Shown: in pieces, positions 12,577 through 22,995 of the stretch
Layout: every line of letters starts with the position of its first letter
How positions within the stretch are numbered: position 1 is the stretch's first letter
NCBI RefSeq assembly: GCF_947495715.1
Contig: NZ_CANLZU010000007.1
Span: 1 to 64,000, forward strand
DNA from: an uncultured Oceanisphaera sp.
Lineage (GTDB): Bacteria > Pseudomonadota > Gammaproteobacteria > Enterobacterales > Aeromonadaceae
Reading direction: 5' to 3'
Length of the DNA: 64,000 bases
The notes under the pieces: model-generated
The model's input: the letters and a program-made list of their open reading frames with translations, nothing else
Databases searched by the model: none
Told to the model about the DNA's origin: nothing
Program-made: the position numbers and the translations under genes

Positions 12577-13842
12577 ATGGAATTTTCAGCATTCGGTCAG
12601 AAGTTTACCCGCCACGCCGGCATTACCCAGCTGATGGACGATCTCAACCAGGGCCTGACCACCCCCAACACCATCATGCTCGGCGGCGGCAACCCGGCCG
12701 CCATTCCGGAAGTGCTCGCCTATCTGGATCAGCAGTCCCAGCAACTGGTGAAAAACGGCGATCTGCTGAAAGCCATGGCCAACTACGACGGCCCCCAGGG
12801 CAAGGATGCCTATATTTGCGCGCTGGCCAAGCTGCTGTCCAAGGAGCTGGGCTGGCCGGTCGGCCCCGAGCATATTGCCCTGACCAACGGCAGCCAGACC
12901 GCCTTCTTCTATCTGTTCAATCTGCTGGCCGGCGACTTTGGCGACGGCCGCAAGAAAAAGGTGCTGTTTCCACTGGCACCGGAATACATCGGCTATGGCG
13001 ATGGCGCCCTGAGCGAAGATCACTTCAAAGCCTGCAAACCCACCATCACCCGACTGGAAAACGGCCTGTTCAAGTATCACGTCGACTTCGATCGGCTGGA
13101 AGTGGGTGACGACATCGGCCTGATCTGTGTGTCGCGCCCGACCAACCCCACCGGCAACGTGCTGACCGACGAAGAAATCATGCGTCTGGACGAAATCGCC
13201 CGCGAGAAAGGCATACCGCTGTTGATCGACAACGCCTACGGCATGCCCTTCCCCAACATCATCTTCACCGATGCCAAGCCGTTCTGGAACGACAACACCA
13301 TACTGTGCATGAGCCTGTCCAAGCTGGGGCTGCCCGGCGTGCGTTGCGGCATAGTGGTGGCGCCACCGGCAATCATCCAGGCCATGACCAACATCAGCGG
13401 CATCATCAACCTGGCCCCCGGCAGCATGGGCCCGGCCCTGACCCTGCCGATGATGGAAAACGGCGACGTGATCACCCTCAGCAACGAGGTGATTCGCCCC
13501 TTCTACCAGGCCAAGGCGCAGCAGGCGGTGACCTGGCTGCAGCAGGCGATTCCCCTGCCCCAGTTTCATATTCACAAGCCGGAAGGCGCCTTATTTCTGT
13601 GGCTGTGGTTCGAAGATCTGCCCGTTCACAGTCAGGAGCTGTATGAGCGCCTGAAGCAGAAAGGCCTGCTGGTGGTGCCCGGCCATTATTTCTTCCCGGG
13701 TATCGAAGACGGCGACTGGGCGCACAGCAAGCAATGTATTCGCCTCAACTACGCCCAGTCGGAAGCCGATGTGCAGGCCGGCATCAAGATACTGGCCGAA
13801 GAAGTACTGGCGCTCTACCAGGCACCAGTGACCAAGCCGTAA
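12577..13842 (+). CDS. avtA: valine--pyruvate aminotransferase AvtA
   Basis: 421 aa, a fold-type I PLP aminotransferase matching AvtA. It starts MEFSAFGQKFTRHAGITQLMDDLNQGL and has MLGGGNPA, the family motif SRPTNPTGNVLTDEE and the lysine-bearing segment MSLSKLGLPGVRCG, where the Lys forms the Schiff base with PLP. It interconverts valine/pyruvate and 2-ketoisovalerate/alanine and so connects branched-chain and alanine synthesis. ilvD, another branched-chain gene, lies 1.2 kb away but on the opposite strand and is not co-transcribed. A large bidirectional terminator follows. Confidence 0.94.
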   Translation: MEFSAFGQKFTRHAGITQLMDDLNQGLTTPNTIMLGGGNPAAIPEVLAYLDQQSQQLVKNGDLLKAMANYDGPQGKDAYICALAKLLSKELGWPVGPEHIALTNGSQTAFFYLFNLLAGDFGDGRKKKVLFPLAPEYIGYGDGALSEDHFKACKPTITRLENGLFKYHVDFDRLEVGDDIGLICVSRPTNPTGNVLTDEEIMRLDEIAREKGIPLLIDNAYGMPFPNIIFTDAKPFWNDNTILCMSLSKLGLPGVRCGIVVAPPAIIQAMTNISGIINLAPGSMGPALTLPMMENGDVITLSNEVIRPFYQAKAQQAVTWLQQAIPLPQFHIHKPEGALFLWLWFEDLPVHSQELYERLKQKGLLVVPGHYFFPGIEDGDWAHSKQCIRLNYAQSEADVQAGIKILAEEVLALYQAPVTKP

Positions 13843-13845
13843 AAA

Positions 13846-13865
13846 GTGAGGGGTGAGGGCCTCAC
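13846..13865. repeat. short GTGAGGGG-type repeat after avtA
   Basis: gtgaggggtgagggcctcac begins 3 bp after the avtA stop and ends in GTGAG-ggc-CTCAC. Third member of the family seen after fadA and tusA. Confidence 0.65.
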
Positions 13866-13866
13866 A

Positions 13867-13920
13867 GCAGCCATAAACAACAACGCCGGCAAAGTTGCCG
13901 GCGTTGTTGTTTATGGCTGC
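13867..13920. terminator. 26-bp perfect inverted repeat, bidirectional terminator
   Basis: The left arm 13867-13892 (beginning GCAGCCATAAACAACAACGC) is the exact complement of 13895-13920, with a 2-nt AG centre. It sits between the convergent avtA and ibpA. The stem is unusually long and carries A/T tracts that would provide U-rich tails in both directions. Confidence 0.85.
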
Positions 13921-13930
13921 CTGACGGCGG

Positions 13931-14356
13931 TTATTCGGCCTTGCCGATGGCGATGGTTCTCGGCTTGGCCGCTTCCGGTACCTCGCGTACCAGGTCGATG
14001 TGCAGCAGACCGTTTTCCATGTCGGCGCCCGTCACCTTGACGTGATCGGCCAGCTGGAAACGGCGCTCGAAACCGCGCTCGGCGATGCCCTGATACAGAT
14101 AATTCTTCTGGGACTCTTCCTGCTCTTTATGACCCTTCACCATCAGGGTGTTTTCGTGGCTGGTGATGTCCAGATCTTCGCGGGCAAAGCCGGCCACCGC
14201 CATGGAAATGCGGTAGTGGTTTTCGCTGAGCAGCTCTATGTTATACGGCGGATAGCCGGTGTTGCTGCTGCCGCTGGCGGCGTTTTCCATCAGGGATGCC
14301 AGGCGGTCGAAGCCGATGGCGGAACGATACAGGGGAGTGAGATCGAAGCGTGACAT
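13931..14356 (-). CDS. ibpA: small heat shock protein IbpA (Hsp20 family)
   Basis: 141 aa. [26 protein letters not shown] closely follows E. coli IbpA. The alpha-crystallin domain is clear ([67 protein letters not shown]). It holds unfolding proteins in a refoldable state for DnaK/ClpB. Regulation is visible at two levels: a sigma-32-type promoter at 14462-14490, and a ROSE-type hairpin that covers the ribosome-binding site AGAGGA at 14363-14379. Convergent with avtA. Confidence 0.95.
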   Translation of the reverse strand: MSRFDLTPLYRSAIGFDRLASLMENAASGSSNTGYPPYNIELLSENHYRISMAVAGFAREDLDITSHENTLMVKGHKEQEESQKNYLYQGIAERGFERRFQLADHVKVTGADMENGLLHIDLVREVPEAAKPRTIAIGKAE

Positions 14357-14362
14357 AATAAT

Positions 14363-14379
14363 ATCCTCTTGTGAGCGAT
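14363..14379 (-). promoter_or_regulatory. ROSE-type RNA thermometer hairpin over the ibpA ribosome-binding site
   Basis: In the ibpA mRNA, AUCGCU pairs with AGGAU across a CACAAG loop, leaving the G of UCGCU unpaired. The conserved ROSE signature is U-(U/C)-GCU opposite the AGGA ribosome-binding site, and this matches it. About 95 nt of leader separate it from the predicted promoter, enough for the additional ROSE stems. Melting at high temperature would free the site. Confidence 0.75.
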
Positions 14380-14461
14380 GTTAAAGGTGCCCTCCATCAT
14401 GGACGGGCGAGGCGCGCAATCATGGAATCCTCGGTTGAGCGATTCCCTTGCCTCAATAAAG

Positions 14462-14490
14462 ATATAAGGCCCTCGAATATCACTTTCAAG
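14462..14490 (-). promoter_or_regulatory. sigma-32 heat-shock promoter of ibpA
   Basis: On the minus strand CTTGAAA (14484-14490) is followed after 14 nt by CCTTATAT (14462-14469). The first is a perfect sigma-32 -35 element and the second approximates the CCCCATNT -10 element at correct spacing. Confidence 0.78.
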
Positions 14491-14578
14491 AGCCTGTTTG
14501 CGGATTTTTCAGCCGATATCATACCAATTCATATTGAGGCCTCAGACCAGAGGCAACACAGCCGTCTCCCACGACACG

Positions 14579-14678
14579 CCATGGGGCTAGCCATCTTTTC
14601 TGGGTAACGGCTGCGAATATTCACTGGATATTCGGTCCATTACCCAGCAAAGATACACGGCAGAAAGCTGCCCCATGG
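14579..14678. repeat. 100-bp nested inverted repeat
   Basis: CCATGGGGC at the left end faces GCCCCATGG at the right end. Inside, ATCTTTTCTGGGTAA faces TTACCCAGCAAAGAT (one mismatch), and at the centre GAATAT faces ATATTC. The three layers are concentric, so the whole could extrude as a cruciform or fold as one long RNA hairpin. Possibly a degenerate MITE. Confidence 0.65.
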
Positions 14679-14874
14679 GGGCTCGGAAATGCCATCTGAC
14701 CGCCAGGGAGGGCGGGAATGCCGGAACGGCAGGAGCATTTTCCGGCCTTGGCATTTCACGGTCGTAGGAGTCGTTCTCTGTTGCCTCTTCTTTAGCACCG
14801 AGTGGTCCGCAGACTGTGCCAACAGGCCACGCCGGATTATCAAGGAGGACAAAGGGATCTGCTTCACCGACCAT

Positions 14875-14896
14875 CACATGACAGGGATGTCATGTG
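14875..14896. repeat. perfect 9-bp palindrome
   Basis: CACATGACA, loop GGGA, TGTCATGTG. Shares the TGACA-TCCC-TGTCA core with the repeat at 11815-11893. Confidence 0.6.
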
Positions 14897-14998
14897 CTGA
14901 GCGCCACAAGGAGGTGCTTGAGCGGGTCGGAGAAGCGGGCCCTTTGTCCGGGATTGAGATAACAGTCAAAAAGTATCGATCGTTTAATCCGATGGGTA

Positions 14999-16687
<1,689 letters not shown>

Positions 16688-16770
16688 GAGACTGTCCTGC
16701 TATCTTGGCTAAACGGTCTAGCTAGTGTAGCTGGTCAGATACGGTGCATTGCGCCGCCCGTTACGATGGC

Positions 16771-17673
16771 CTACTCCAGCCGCTCCCGGCCGGCGGTGGC
16801 CTCCTCCACAATCCAGGAGCGAAAGATTTCCGCATGAGGATGTATGTATTGATGGGCGGGATACACCAGATGAAAGGCTTCCGAAGTAGCCACCTTCTGG
16901 CTGAAGGGCGCAATCAGCCGACCATCGGCAATCATGCCTTCAACCAGTGAGCTTCTGCCCAGCGCAAAGCCCTGGCCTTGTGCCGCCATCTCCAGCGCCG
17001 AAATCAGCGTATCGAATTGCAGCCCGCGAGGTGTATCGAGATGACTATAACCCGTCTTGTTAAGCCAGTAGCCCCAGCCCTCTTCATAACCGATCACATG
17101 CAGCAGAGGATGCAGCCCCAGCGCATCAAGAGATTCAAATGATGACGAATTATCGAGCAGTGCTGGGCTGCACACCGGAAACAGTTCATCCCAGGTCAAC
17201 CGATCGGACTTCAGCCCCGGCCAAGTGCCTTTTCCGTAGCGAATCTCCACGTCAGCTTCCTTGTCACTCTCGCCGCACCAGATATTGCTGGTGAAGCGCA
17301 AGCCGATATCCGGGTACCTGGCCCTGAAACGACCGAGGCGAGGAGCCAGCCAGGTGGTCAGAAACACCAGGTTTACCCTAAGCGTTAGCTGGTGGATACG
17401 TCCCTGACCAAAAACTTCATCGGTGGCCACCGACAATCGCTGGATGGCTTCATGGATAGCGGGCAGATAGGCCAACCCGGCATCGGTCAGCTCCAGACCT
17501 CGGGGCAGGCGCTTGAACAACGCGGCCCCCAACTGAGATTCTAACCCCTTCACCTGCTGGCTGATCGCCGCCTGGGTCAGGCTCAGTTCGCCGGCCGCAT
17601 GGGTAAAACTCAGATGACGTGCGGCGGCTTCGAATGAGCGCAGCCAATTCAGAGGGGGGAGCCTTTTTTTCAT
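16771..17673 (-). CDS. LysR family regulator (GcvA-like), next to the ddd operon
   Basis: 300 aa. The N-terminal winged helix-turn-helix is clear (LPPLNWLRSFEAAARHLSFTHAAGELSLTQAAISQQVKGLESQLG), followed by a substrate-binding effector domain. The opening LPPLN.L..FEA places it in the GcvA-like subgroup. The start is MKKRLPPLN, set by an AAGGA ribosome-binding site; 18 upstream in-frame codons lack support. It lies just beyond the terminator of the dddTBC operon on the same strand. Known DMSP clusters often include a LysR regulator (DddR), so control of the ddd genes is plausible but not shown. It could equally affect ilvD. Confidence 0.85.
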   Translation of the reverse strand: MKKRLPPLNWLRSFEAAARHLSFTHAAGELSLTQAAISQQVKGLESQLGAALFKRLPRGLELTDAGLAYLPAIHEAIQRLSVATDEVFGQGRIHQLTLRVNLVFLTTWLAPRLGRFRARYPDIGLRFTSNIWCGESDKEADVEIRYGKGTWPGLKSDRLTWDELFPVCSPALLDNSSSFESLDALGLHPLLHVIGYEEGWGYWLNKTGYSHLDTPRGLQFDTLISALEMAAQGQGFALGRSSLVEGMIADGRLIAPFSQKVATSEAFHLVYPAHQYIHPHAEIFRSWIVEEATAGRERLE

Positions 17674-17802
17674 GGTGTCCTTCTTTGAAATATTGTCGGC
17701 CTGGATGAATGATCCCGATACAGACATTCCTGTTCCTTCCGGAGATTAGGCTGATAATTCTACATCTGTGCTCATCTTCGACGTTATGGCCATCAAAATA
17801 AA

Positions 17803-17832
17803 GAGCCGCATCCCCCAAAGGAGATGCGGCTC
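17803..17832 (-). terminator. terminator of the dddT-dddB-dddC operon
   Basis: GAGCCGCATC (10 bp) pairs perfectly with GATGCGGCTC across a 10-nt loop. On the minus strand the stem is followed by TTTATTTT. It lies 41 bp past the dddC stop. Confidence 0.88.
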
Positions 17833-17873
17833 AAACTAGCGAGAAAAGTACGACGGATGGCCGCCGAAATCTT

Positions 17874-19370
17874 TTATTTCATGGTTGGCATCGAAAACTC
17901 GGCACCCTCACGGATCCCGGCCGAAGGCCAGCGCTGGGTGACCGTCTTGCGCTTGGTATAGAAACGAACCGCATCCGGACCATAGGCATGCAGATCACCG
18001 AACAGGGAACGCTTCCAGCCACCAAAGCTGTGATAAGCAACCGGCACCGGCAAGGGCACATTAATGCCGACCATGCCTACCTGGATATTGTCGGAAAAAT
18101 AACGCGCCGCTTCGCCATCGCGGGTAAAGATGCAGGTACCGTTGCCATATTCGTGAGCGTCAATCAGATCCATGGCCTGCTGCATAGTATTGACTCGTAT
18201 CACCTGCAGCACGGGTCCGAAAATTTCTTCCTGATAACTGGTCATCTCGGGCGTGACATTGTCGATCAGGGTCCCGCCGACGAAGTAGCCGTTTTCATGA
18301 CCGGCAACCTCGGGGTTGCGCCCGTCTACTACTATGGTGGCACCCTGCTGTTCGGCACTATTAATATAACCCACCACCTTTTCCTGATGCTGACGGGTGA
18401 TCACCGGGCCAAAGTCATTGCTGCTATCGGTACCAGGGCCCACTTTCAGCTTTTGCATCGCTTCCTTCATGGTGGCTACCAGGGCATCACCGGCGGCATC
18501 GCCAACGGCAACGGCGACCGACAACGCCATGCAACGCTCACCGGAAGAACCAAAGGCGGCCCCGAGCAGCTGGTTGACCGCATTGTCGATATCCGCATCA
18601 GGCATGACGATGGCGTGATTCTTGGCGCCACCCAGCGCCTGACAGCGCTTGCCATTGGCGGTGGCGGTGCTGTAGATGTATTCGGCAATAGGAGTAGAGC
18701 CGACAAAGCTCACCGCCTTAACGCGCTCATCGTGCAACAGGGCATCGACCGCCTCCTTGTCGCCATTGACCACATTCATCACGCCATCGGGCAACCCGGC
18801 CTCCTGCAGCAACTGGGCAATATAAAGGGTGGATGAGGGGTCCCGCTCGGAAGGCTTGAGTATGAAGCTATTGCCGCACACAATCGCCATGGGAAACATC
18901 CACAGCGGCACCATCACCGGGAAGTTGAACGGAGTAATCCCCGCCACTACACCCAGCGGCTGGAATTCGCTCCAGGAGTCGATATTGGGACCCACGTTCT
19001 TGCTATGCTCGCCCTTGAGCAACTCGGGGGCACCGCAGGCGTATTCCACGTTTTCGATACCACGCTGCAACTCGCCCATGGCATCATGGGAGATCTTGCC
19101 GTGCTCTTCACCGACCAACTGACAAATCCGGTCCGCATTCTGTTCCAGCAACTCCTTGAAGCGAAACATGACGCGTGCCCTCTTGAGCGGCGGCGTATTG
19201 CGCCATGCGGGATAGGCAGCCTGAGCGGCGGCAATCGCCTGCTCGACGGTTTTTGTCGAGGCCAGGTCAAGCTGCTTGCTTATTTCGCCGGTGGCGGGGT
19301 TGAATACATCCTGGCTCCGGGTGCCTTCGGTAACCAGCTGGCCGTTGATCAGGTGTCCTACAGTCGTCAT
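17874..19370 (-). CDS. dddC: CoA-acylating (methyl)malonate-semialdehyde dehydrogenase, DddC
   Basis: 498 aa, the MmsA family length. Motifs: GVVAGITPFNFPVMVPLWMFPMAI, NSFILKPSERDPS, GDKEAVDALL and the catalytic Cys in GSSGERCMALS; the PTPIAEYIY-like and FFTRDG segments also fit. MmsA enzymes oxidise methylmalonate or malonate semialdehyde with NAD and CoA to propionyl- or acetyl-CoA. In DMSP clusters the homologue DddC would turn malonate semialdehyde into acetyl-CoA. Its place at the end of a dddT-dddB-dddC operon supports this. The start MTTVGHLING has a GAGGAA site. A role in valine or inositol catabolism is the alternative. Confidence 0.88.
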   Translation of the reverse strand: MTTVGHLINGQLVTEGTRSQDVFNPATGEISKQLDLASTKTVEQAIAAAQAAYPAWRNTPPLKRARVMFRFKELLEQNADRICQLVGEEHGKISHDAMGELQRGIENVEYACGAPELLKGEHSKNVGPNIDSWSEFQPLGVVAGITPFNFPVMVPLWMFPMAIVCGNSFILKPSERDPSSTLYIAQLLQEAGLPDGVMNVVNGDKEAVDALLHDERVKAVSFVGSTPIAEYIYSTATANGKRCQALGGAKNHAIVMPDADIDNAVNQLLGAAFGSSGERCMALSVAVAVGDAAGDALVATMKEAMQKLKVGPGTDSSNDFGPVITRQHQEKVVGYINSAEQQGATIVVDGRNPEVAGHENGYFVGGTLIDNVTPEMTSYQEEIFGPVLQVIRVNTMQQAMDLIDAHEYGNGTCIFTRDGEAARYFSDNIQVGMVGINVPLPVPVAYHSFGGWKRSLFGDLHAYGPDAVRFYTKRKTVTQRWPSAGIREGAEFSMPTMK

Positions 19371-19437
19371 ATTATTTTCCTCATGTCCATACATGGCAGC
19401 ACACGGCTGCCGTTGAGTTGTGGGTAATGAATTTTGC

Positions 19438-20595
19438 TTACCAGAGCTGGCGATAGATAGCGATCATGTCGTCGATGCTCGGCACTCTGGGGTTGTTATT
19501 GGGTGAGCCGGAGGCCAGCGCCTGTTCGGCCATGGTCGGCATCAGATCGAAAAACGTCCGTCGATCTATACCGAACTGTGCCGGCGTAGGAACCTGTAGT
19601 TCATCGTTGAGCGCATGCAATTCTTTCAGCAACTTGTCGTTGGCCACCTCGACACTGTCTTGTCCATCGGCCACCCCCATGGCACGAGCACAATCCGCAT
19701 AACGTTCCGGCGCCGCAGGCAGGGAGTACTGGGTAACGCTCGGCAGCAACATGGCATTGGACAAGCCGTGAGGCACATGGAAGGCGGCACCAATGGGTCG
19801 ACTCATGCCGTGGACCAGCGCGACCGAGGCGTTGGAGAAAGCAACGCCGGCCAGGGTCGACCCCAGCATCATCGCCTCGCGGGCTTCCTTGTCTGCCCCG
19901 TTGTGATAGGCACGCCGCAGATTGGGAGCCAGCAGTCGCATCGCCGACAGCGCCTGACTGTCGCTATAGAGATTGGCCTTCTTGCTGACATAGGCTTCGA
20001 TGGCGTGAGTCAGGGCATCGATGCCCGTGTCGGCGGTGATCCGCGACGGCAGGCTCAAGGTCAGGTTGTAATCCACCAAAGCCGCGATCGGCATGAAACC
20101 GATGCCCATGCAGAGCATTTTTTCGTCGGTCGTCTCATCGGTAATAATGGTGACCCGGGTGACCTCGGAGCCGGTGCCTGCGGTAGTCGGCACCGCGATG
20201 ATCGGCAGCCCGGCTTCGATAACCATGCGCGGGAATTTGTAGTCCCGCATGGCGCCGCCGTGCTTGCCAAGGATGGCGATGGCCTTGGCACTGTCGATGG
20301 GACTGCCGCCGCCCAGGGCGATGATGCTGTCGTAGTCGCCATCACGGACCCTGTCGACCCCGGCCTGTATCGAGCTGACGGTGGGCTCGGGTACCGTATC
20401 GGCGAAAACATCCGAGGCTATCTGGTGGCGAGACAGACATTCCTGTATACGACCGGCATAACCCAACTCCACCATCATCTTGTCGGTGATGATCAAGGGC
20501 CGTTTACAGCCCAGGCTGGCCAGCACAGTGGGCACTTCGTTGCTGGCGCCTGCACCAACCTGCATGATGCGTGGAAGAATGATCTGATTTGACAT
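19438..20595 (-). CDS. dddB: iron-containing alcohol dehydrogenase, DddB
   Basis: 385 aa, group III Fe-dependent alcohol dehydrogenase. NAD(P)-binding GGGSPIDSAKAIA, the TTAGTGSEVT motif, and metal ligands in DTGIDALTHAIEAY and MSRPIGAAFHVPHGLSNA are present. In known ddd clusters DddB oxidises the 3-hydroxypropionate made from DMSP to malonate semialdehyde. The gene is 67 bp upstream of dddC and 86 bp downstream of the carrier gene, all on one strand. The start MSNQIILPR has a GGAG site; 30 upstream codons are rejected as they overlap the carrier gene's end without a ribosome-binding site. Substrate is inferred from context. Confidence 0.86.
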   Translation of the reverse strand: MSNQIILPRIMQVGAGASNEVPTVLASLGCKRPLIITDKMMVELGYAGRIQECLSRHQIASDVFADTVPEPTVSSIQAGVDRVRDGDYDSIIALGGGSPIDSAKAIAILGKHGGAMRDYKFPRMVIEAGLPIIAVPTTAGTGSEVTRVTIITDETTDEKMLCMGIGFMPIAALVDYNLTLSLPSRITADTGIDALTHAIEAYVSKKANLYSDSQALSAMRLLAPNLRRAYHNGADKEAREAMMLGSTLAGVAFSNASVALVHGMSRPIGAAFHVPHGLSNAMLLPSVTQYSLPAAPERYADCARAMGVADGQDSVEVANDKLLKELHALNDELQVPTPAQFGIDRRTFFDLMPTMAEQALASGSPNNNPRVPSIDDMIAIYRQLW

Positions 20596-20681
20596 AAAAG
20601 ACTCCAATCCTGCTGAACAATAATTAAACGATGAGCGATGGCTTTCAGCCCTCACCCGGTCCGGTATATACCCGGTGAATC

Positions 20682-22277
20682 TCAAACACCGCTGGCTGCT
20701 TTCTCGGTAGCCTCTTGAGCCTGCTCACTTACCCACTCCTGTGCCGGCCCGGTTTCCTGCTCCAGGTCCTGCTTGAGCGCCTTGCACAGGCCGTAAATGG
20801 CCATGATCACCACCACCGAGAAGGGCAGTGCCGCAACAATGGAGGCCGTTTGCAGGGCCTTCAGCCCACCGGCGAACAGCAACACGGCCGACACCCCGCC
20901 AATCGCGATGCCCCAGAACACCCGGTAGCGGGCCGGTGGATGCTCGTGCCCCATCGAAATCAGGGTACAGATAACCAGGGTGGCGGAGTCGGCCGAGGTT
21001 ACGAAATAGGTCACCAGCATGATGGTGCAGACGATGGCAAACAGCATGGTCAGCGCCTGGCCCAGATCGAGAAACTCGATGGTCTTGAACAAGGCCATGG
21101 TGATGTCTTCATTGACCGCCGCCGTTACACCGCCATTGCCGAACAGCTCCATGAACAGGGCGGTATTGCCAAAGATGGTGATCCAGAAGGCACCGAGCAC
21201 GGTAGGAGCAATCAGCACCCCCAGCACGAACTCCCGAATCGTGCGCCCCCGTGAGATCCGGGCGATAAAGATACCGACGAAGGGTGACCAGGCAATCCAC
21301 CAGCCCCAGTAAAAGAGAGTCCACCATCCCTGCCAGGGACTTTCAGGATCCGGATTGACCCAGAAGCCCAGCTCCACCGCATGAAACAGGTAGTCACCCA
21401 TATTGGTAAAAAAGGATCCCAGCAGATAGGCGGTCGGGCCGAAGACAATAAACAGGGCCAGAATCAGCACCGTCAGGTGCATGTTCAGCTCGCTGAGGAT
21501 TCGAATCCCCTTGTTGACGCCGGTCAGCGCCGAAATGGTGGCAATAATGGAAATGACGGCGATCAGAATGGCCTGGTTGCCACTCGATACCTCGATGCCG
21601 GTGAGATACTGCAACCCGGCGTTGATTTGCTGCGCCCCCAATCCCAGAGAGGTCGCGATGCCGAAAACCGTGCCGAACACGGCCAGCAGATCGGCCGCAT
21701 GGCCGATGGGACCATAGATACGCTCACCGAAAATCGGATAGAGACTGGAACGAATCGACAGCGGTAGTCCCTTGCGATAGGAAAAATAGGCCAATACCAG
21801 CCCCATTACCGCAAACAGACCCCAACCATGCAGCCCCCAGTGAAAAATGGAGATACGCATGGCAACCTGAGCCGCCTCCACCGTCATCTGTTCACCTTCG
21901 GCAATCAGCGGGTTGCTTTGAAAATGATATATGGGTTCGGCAATGCTCCAGAACAGAATTCCTATTCCGATTCCGGCACCGAACAACATGGAAAACCAGG
22001 AAAAATTACTGAACTCGGGCTTTTCATCATCCTTTCCCAGCCGTATGCTGCCGTAACGGCTGAAAATAAGCCAAATAGCGAAAAATAATGTAAAACTGAC
22101 CAATCCGATATAATACCAGGCCAACTCTCTGGCAATGAAATCCTTGGCCGACGTGTAAATAGCATTGGCATATTCTGGATTGATTACCGTAAACAATACA
22201 AACGCGATCACCAGTATTGCCGAACCAAATACCATGACCGGATGGCCCCGTGATAATAGTCCTTTATCTTTTTCCAA
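20682..22277 (-). CDS. dddT: BCCT family transporter, likely DMSP importer DddT
   Basis: 531 aa with about 12 membrane segments. It carries the canonical BCCT signature: WTLFYWGWWIAWSPFVG then IARISRGRTIREF, and the early FSMLFGAGIGIGILFWSIAEPIYHF with the GxGxGx sodium-motif region. BCCT carriers import choline, betaine and related onium compounds with Na+ or H+. Next to dddD, such proteins (DddT) import DMSP. The start appears to be TTG: GAGGA lies 7 nt upstream, and the next ATG falls inside the first membrane segment. First gene of the left-going operon, divergent from dddD. The acidic, Gln-rich C-terminal tail may sense osmotic state. Confidence 0.88.
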   Translation of the reverse strand: MEKDKGLLSRGHPVMVFGSAILVIAFVLFTVINPEYANAIYTSAKDFIARELAWYYIGLVSFTLFFAIWLIFSRYGSIRLGKDDEKPEFSNFSWFSMLFGAGIGIGILFWSIAEPIYHFQSNPLIAEGEQMTVEAAQVAMRISIFHWGLHGWGLFAVMGLVLAYFSYRKGLPLSIRSSLYPIFGERIYGPIGHAADLLAVFGTVFGIATSLGLGAQQINAGLQYLTGIEVSSGNQAILIAVISIIATISALTGVNKGIRILSELNMHLTVLILALFIVFGPTAYLLGSFFTNMGDYLFHAVELGFWVNPDPESPWQGWWTLFYWGWWIAWSPFVGIFIARISRGRTIREFVLGVLIAPTVLGAFWITIFGNTALFMELFGNGGVTAAVNEDITMALFKTIEFLDLGQALTMLFAIVCTIMLVTYFVTSADSATLVICTLISMGHEHPPARYRVFWGIAIGGVSAVLLFAGGLKALQTASIVAALPFSVVVIMAIYGLCKALKQDLEQETGPAQEWVSEQAQEATEKAASGV

Positions 22278-22995
22278 AATGAAGTCCTCTCATTTATTCA
22301 CCCTGGCCATCACCGGTCACCCCAGGTGCCGTTATGATGGACTCTGTCGCTATCAGCCTCGCCGTCATCTACCAGTTTGCCCTGACTCAGCGGAGAAGCC
22401 CTGATGCCGCACCGATTGTTATCGAAATGTGAAGGGGTGAGAAGCAATAAAAAAACGGCCTCAGGTCATAGAATATTTATGGCCTGGCCGGCTGGCTACT
22501 GGTGTAAACAGGTCTGGCGGCCCGTAACATCCGGATTGATAACGATACTCACCCCATGGTTCACGGATCTGTCTCTCGGGAGCGAAGACAACGCCATCAC
22601 CATAATCCCTGTTTGAATTCCCAAGTTAACGAACCCCCAAGCATGGAGCATGAAAGAGTGTAAAGTGACTGGATCTGCACAGCCACACAAAGAACCGACG
22701 GCCTCGGCAACGATTACCTTTCTTTTTTTTCTTTATCCCGCATACAAAAATACATTCACTCCCTTTACTTAAAAAAATAAAAATCAACGAGTAAAAGAAG
22801 AATTGCTGACCAATAAATAAAATGATGGCTCAGGGTTATTTTTTATTGCTGGTTTCCGGTTTTTTTCAACCCTAGTATCACCCCTGCCAAGCAGGCATTA
22901 AGAAACATACATCCACCAGTGCCGACTCCGGTGCATTGGCAGGTCCAATGAGCGGCAGGGTTTAAGACAAGCTGAATTAAAAAGGATAGATAAGC
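22278..22995. other. 718-bp divergent control region between dddT and dddD
   Basis: No gene is supported here. The right half (about 22700-22880) is very A/T-rich, with poly-T and poly-A tracts. Near dddD there are inverted repeats: CCTGC-CAA-GCAGG at about 22885-22897 and CATTGG-N5-CCAATG at 22934-22950. It must hold the promoters for both ddd transcription units and probably LysR binding sites. Confidence 0.6.
22934..22950. promoter_or_regulatory. inverted repeat CATTGG-N5-CCAATG upstream of dddD
   Basis: A perfect 6-bp inverted pair 45 bp before the dddD start, a suitable place for an operator. The binding protein is unknown; two LysR genes are nearby. Confidence 0.45.

Larger units (their letters stand above)
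14491..14998. other. 508-bp non-coding spacer with palindromes between ibpA and ilvD
   Basis: No convincing gene: an open frame over 14689-15051 on the plus strand has no family resemblance or ribosome-binding site and runs into ilvD. The spacer contains a nested inverted repeat at 14579-14678 and a perfect palindrome at 14875-14896. The segment around 14750-14810 weakly resembles 11865-11925, suggesting decayed copies of one extragenic repeat. Confidence 0.6.
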
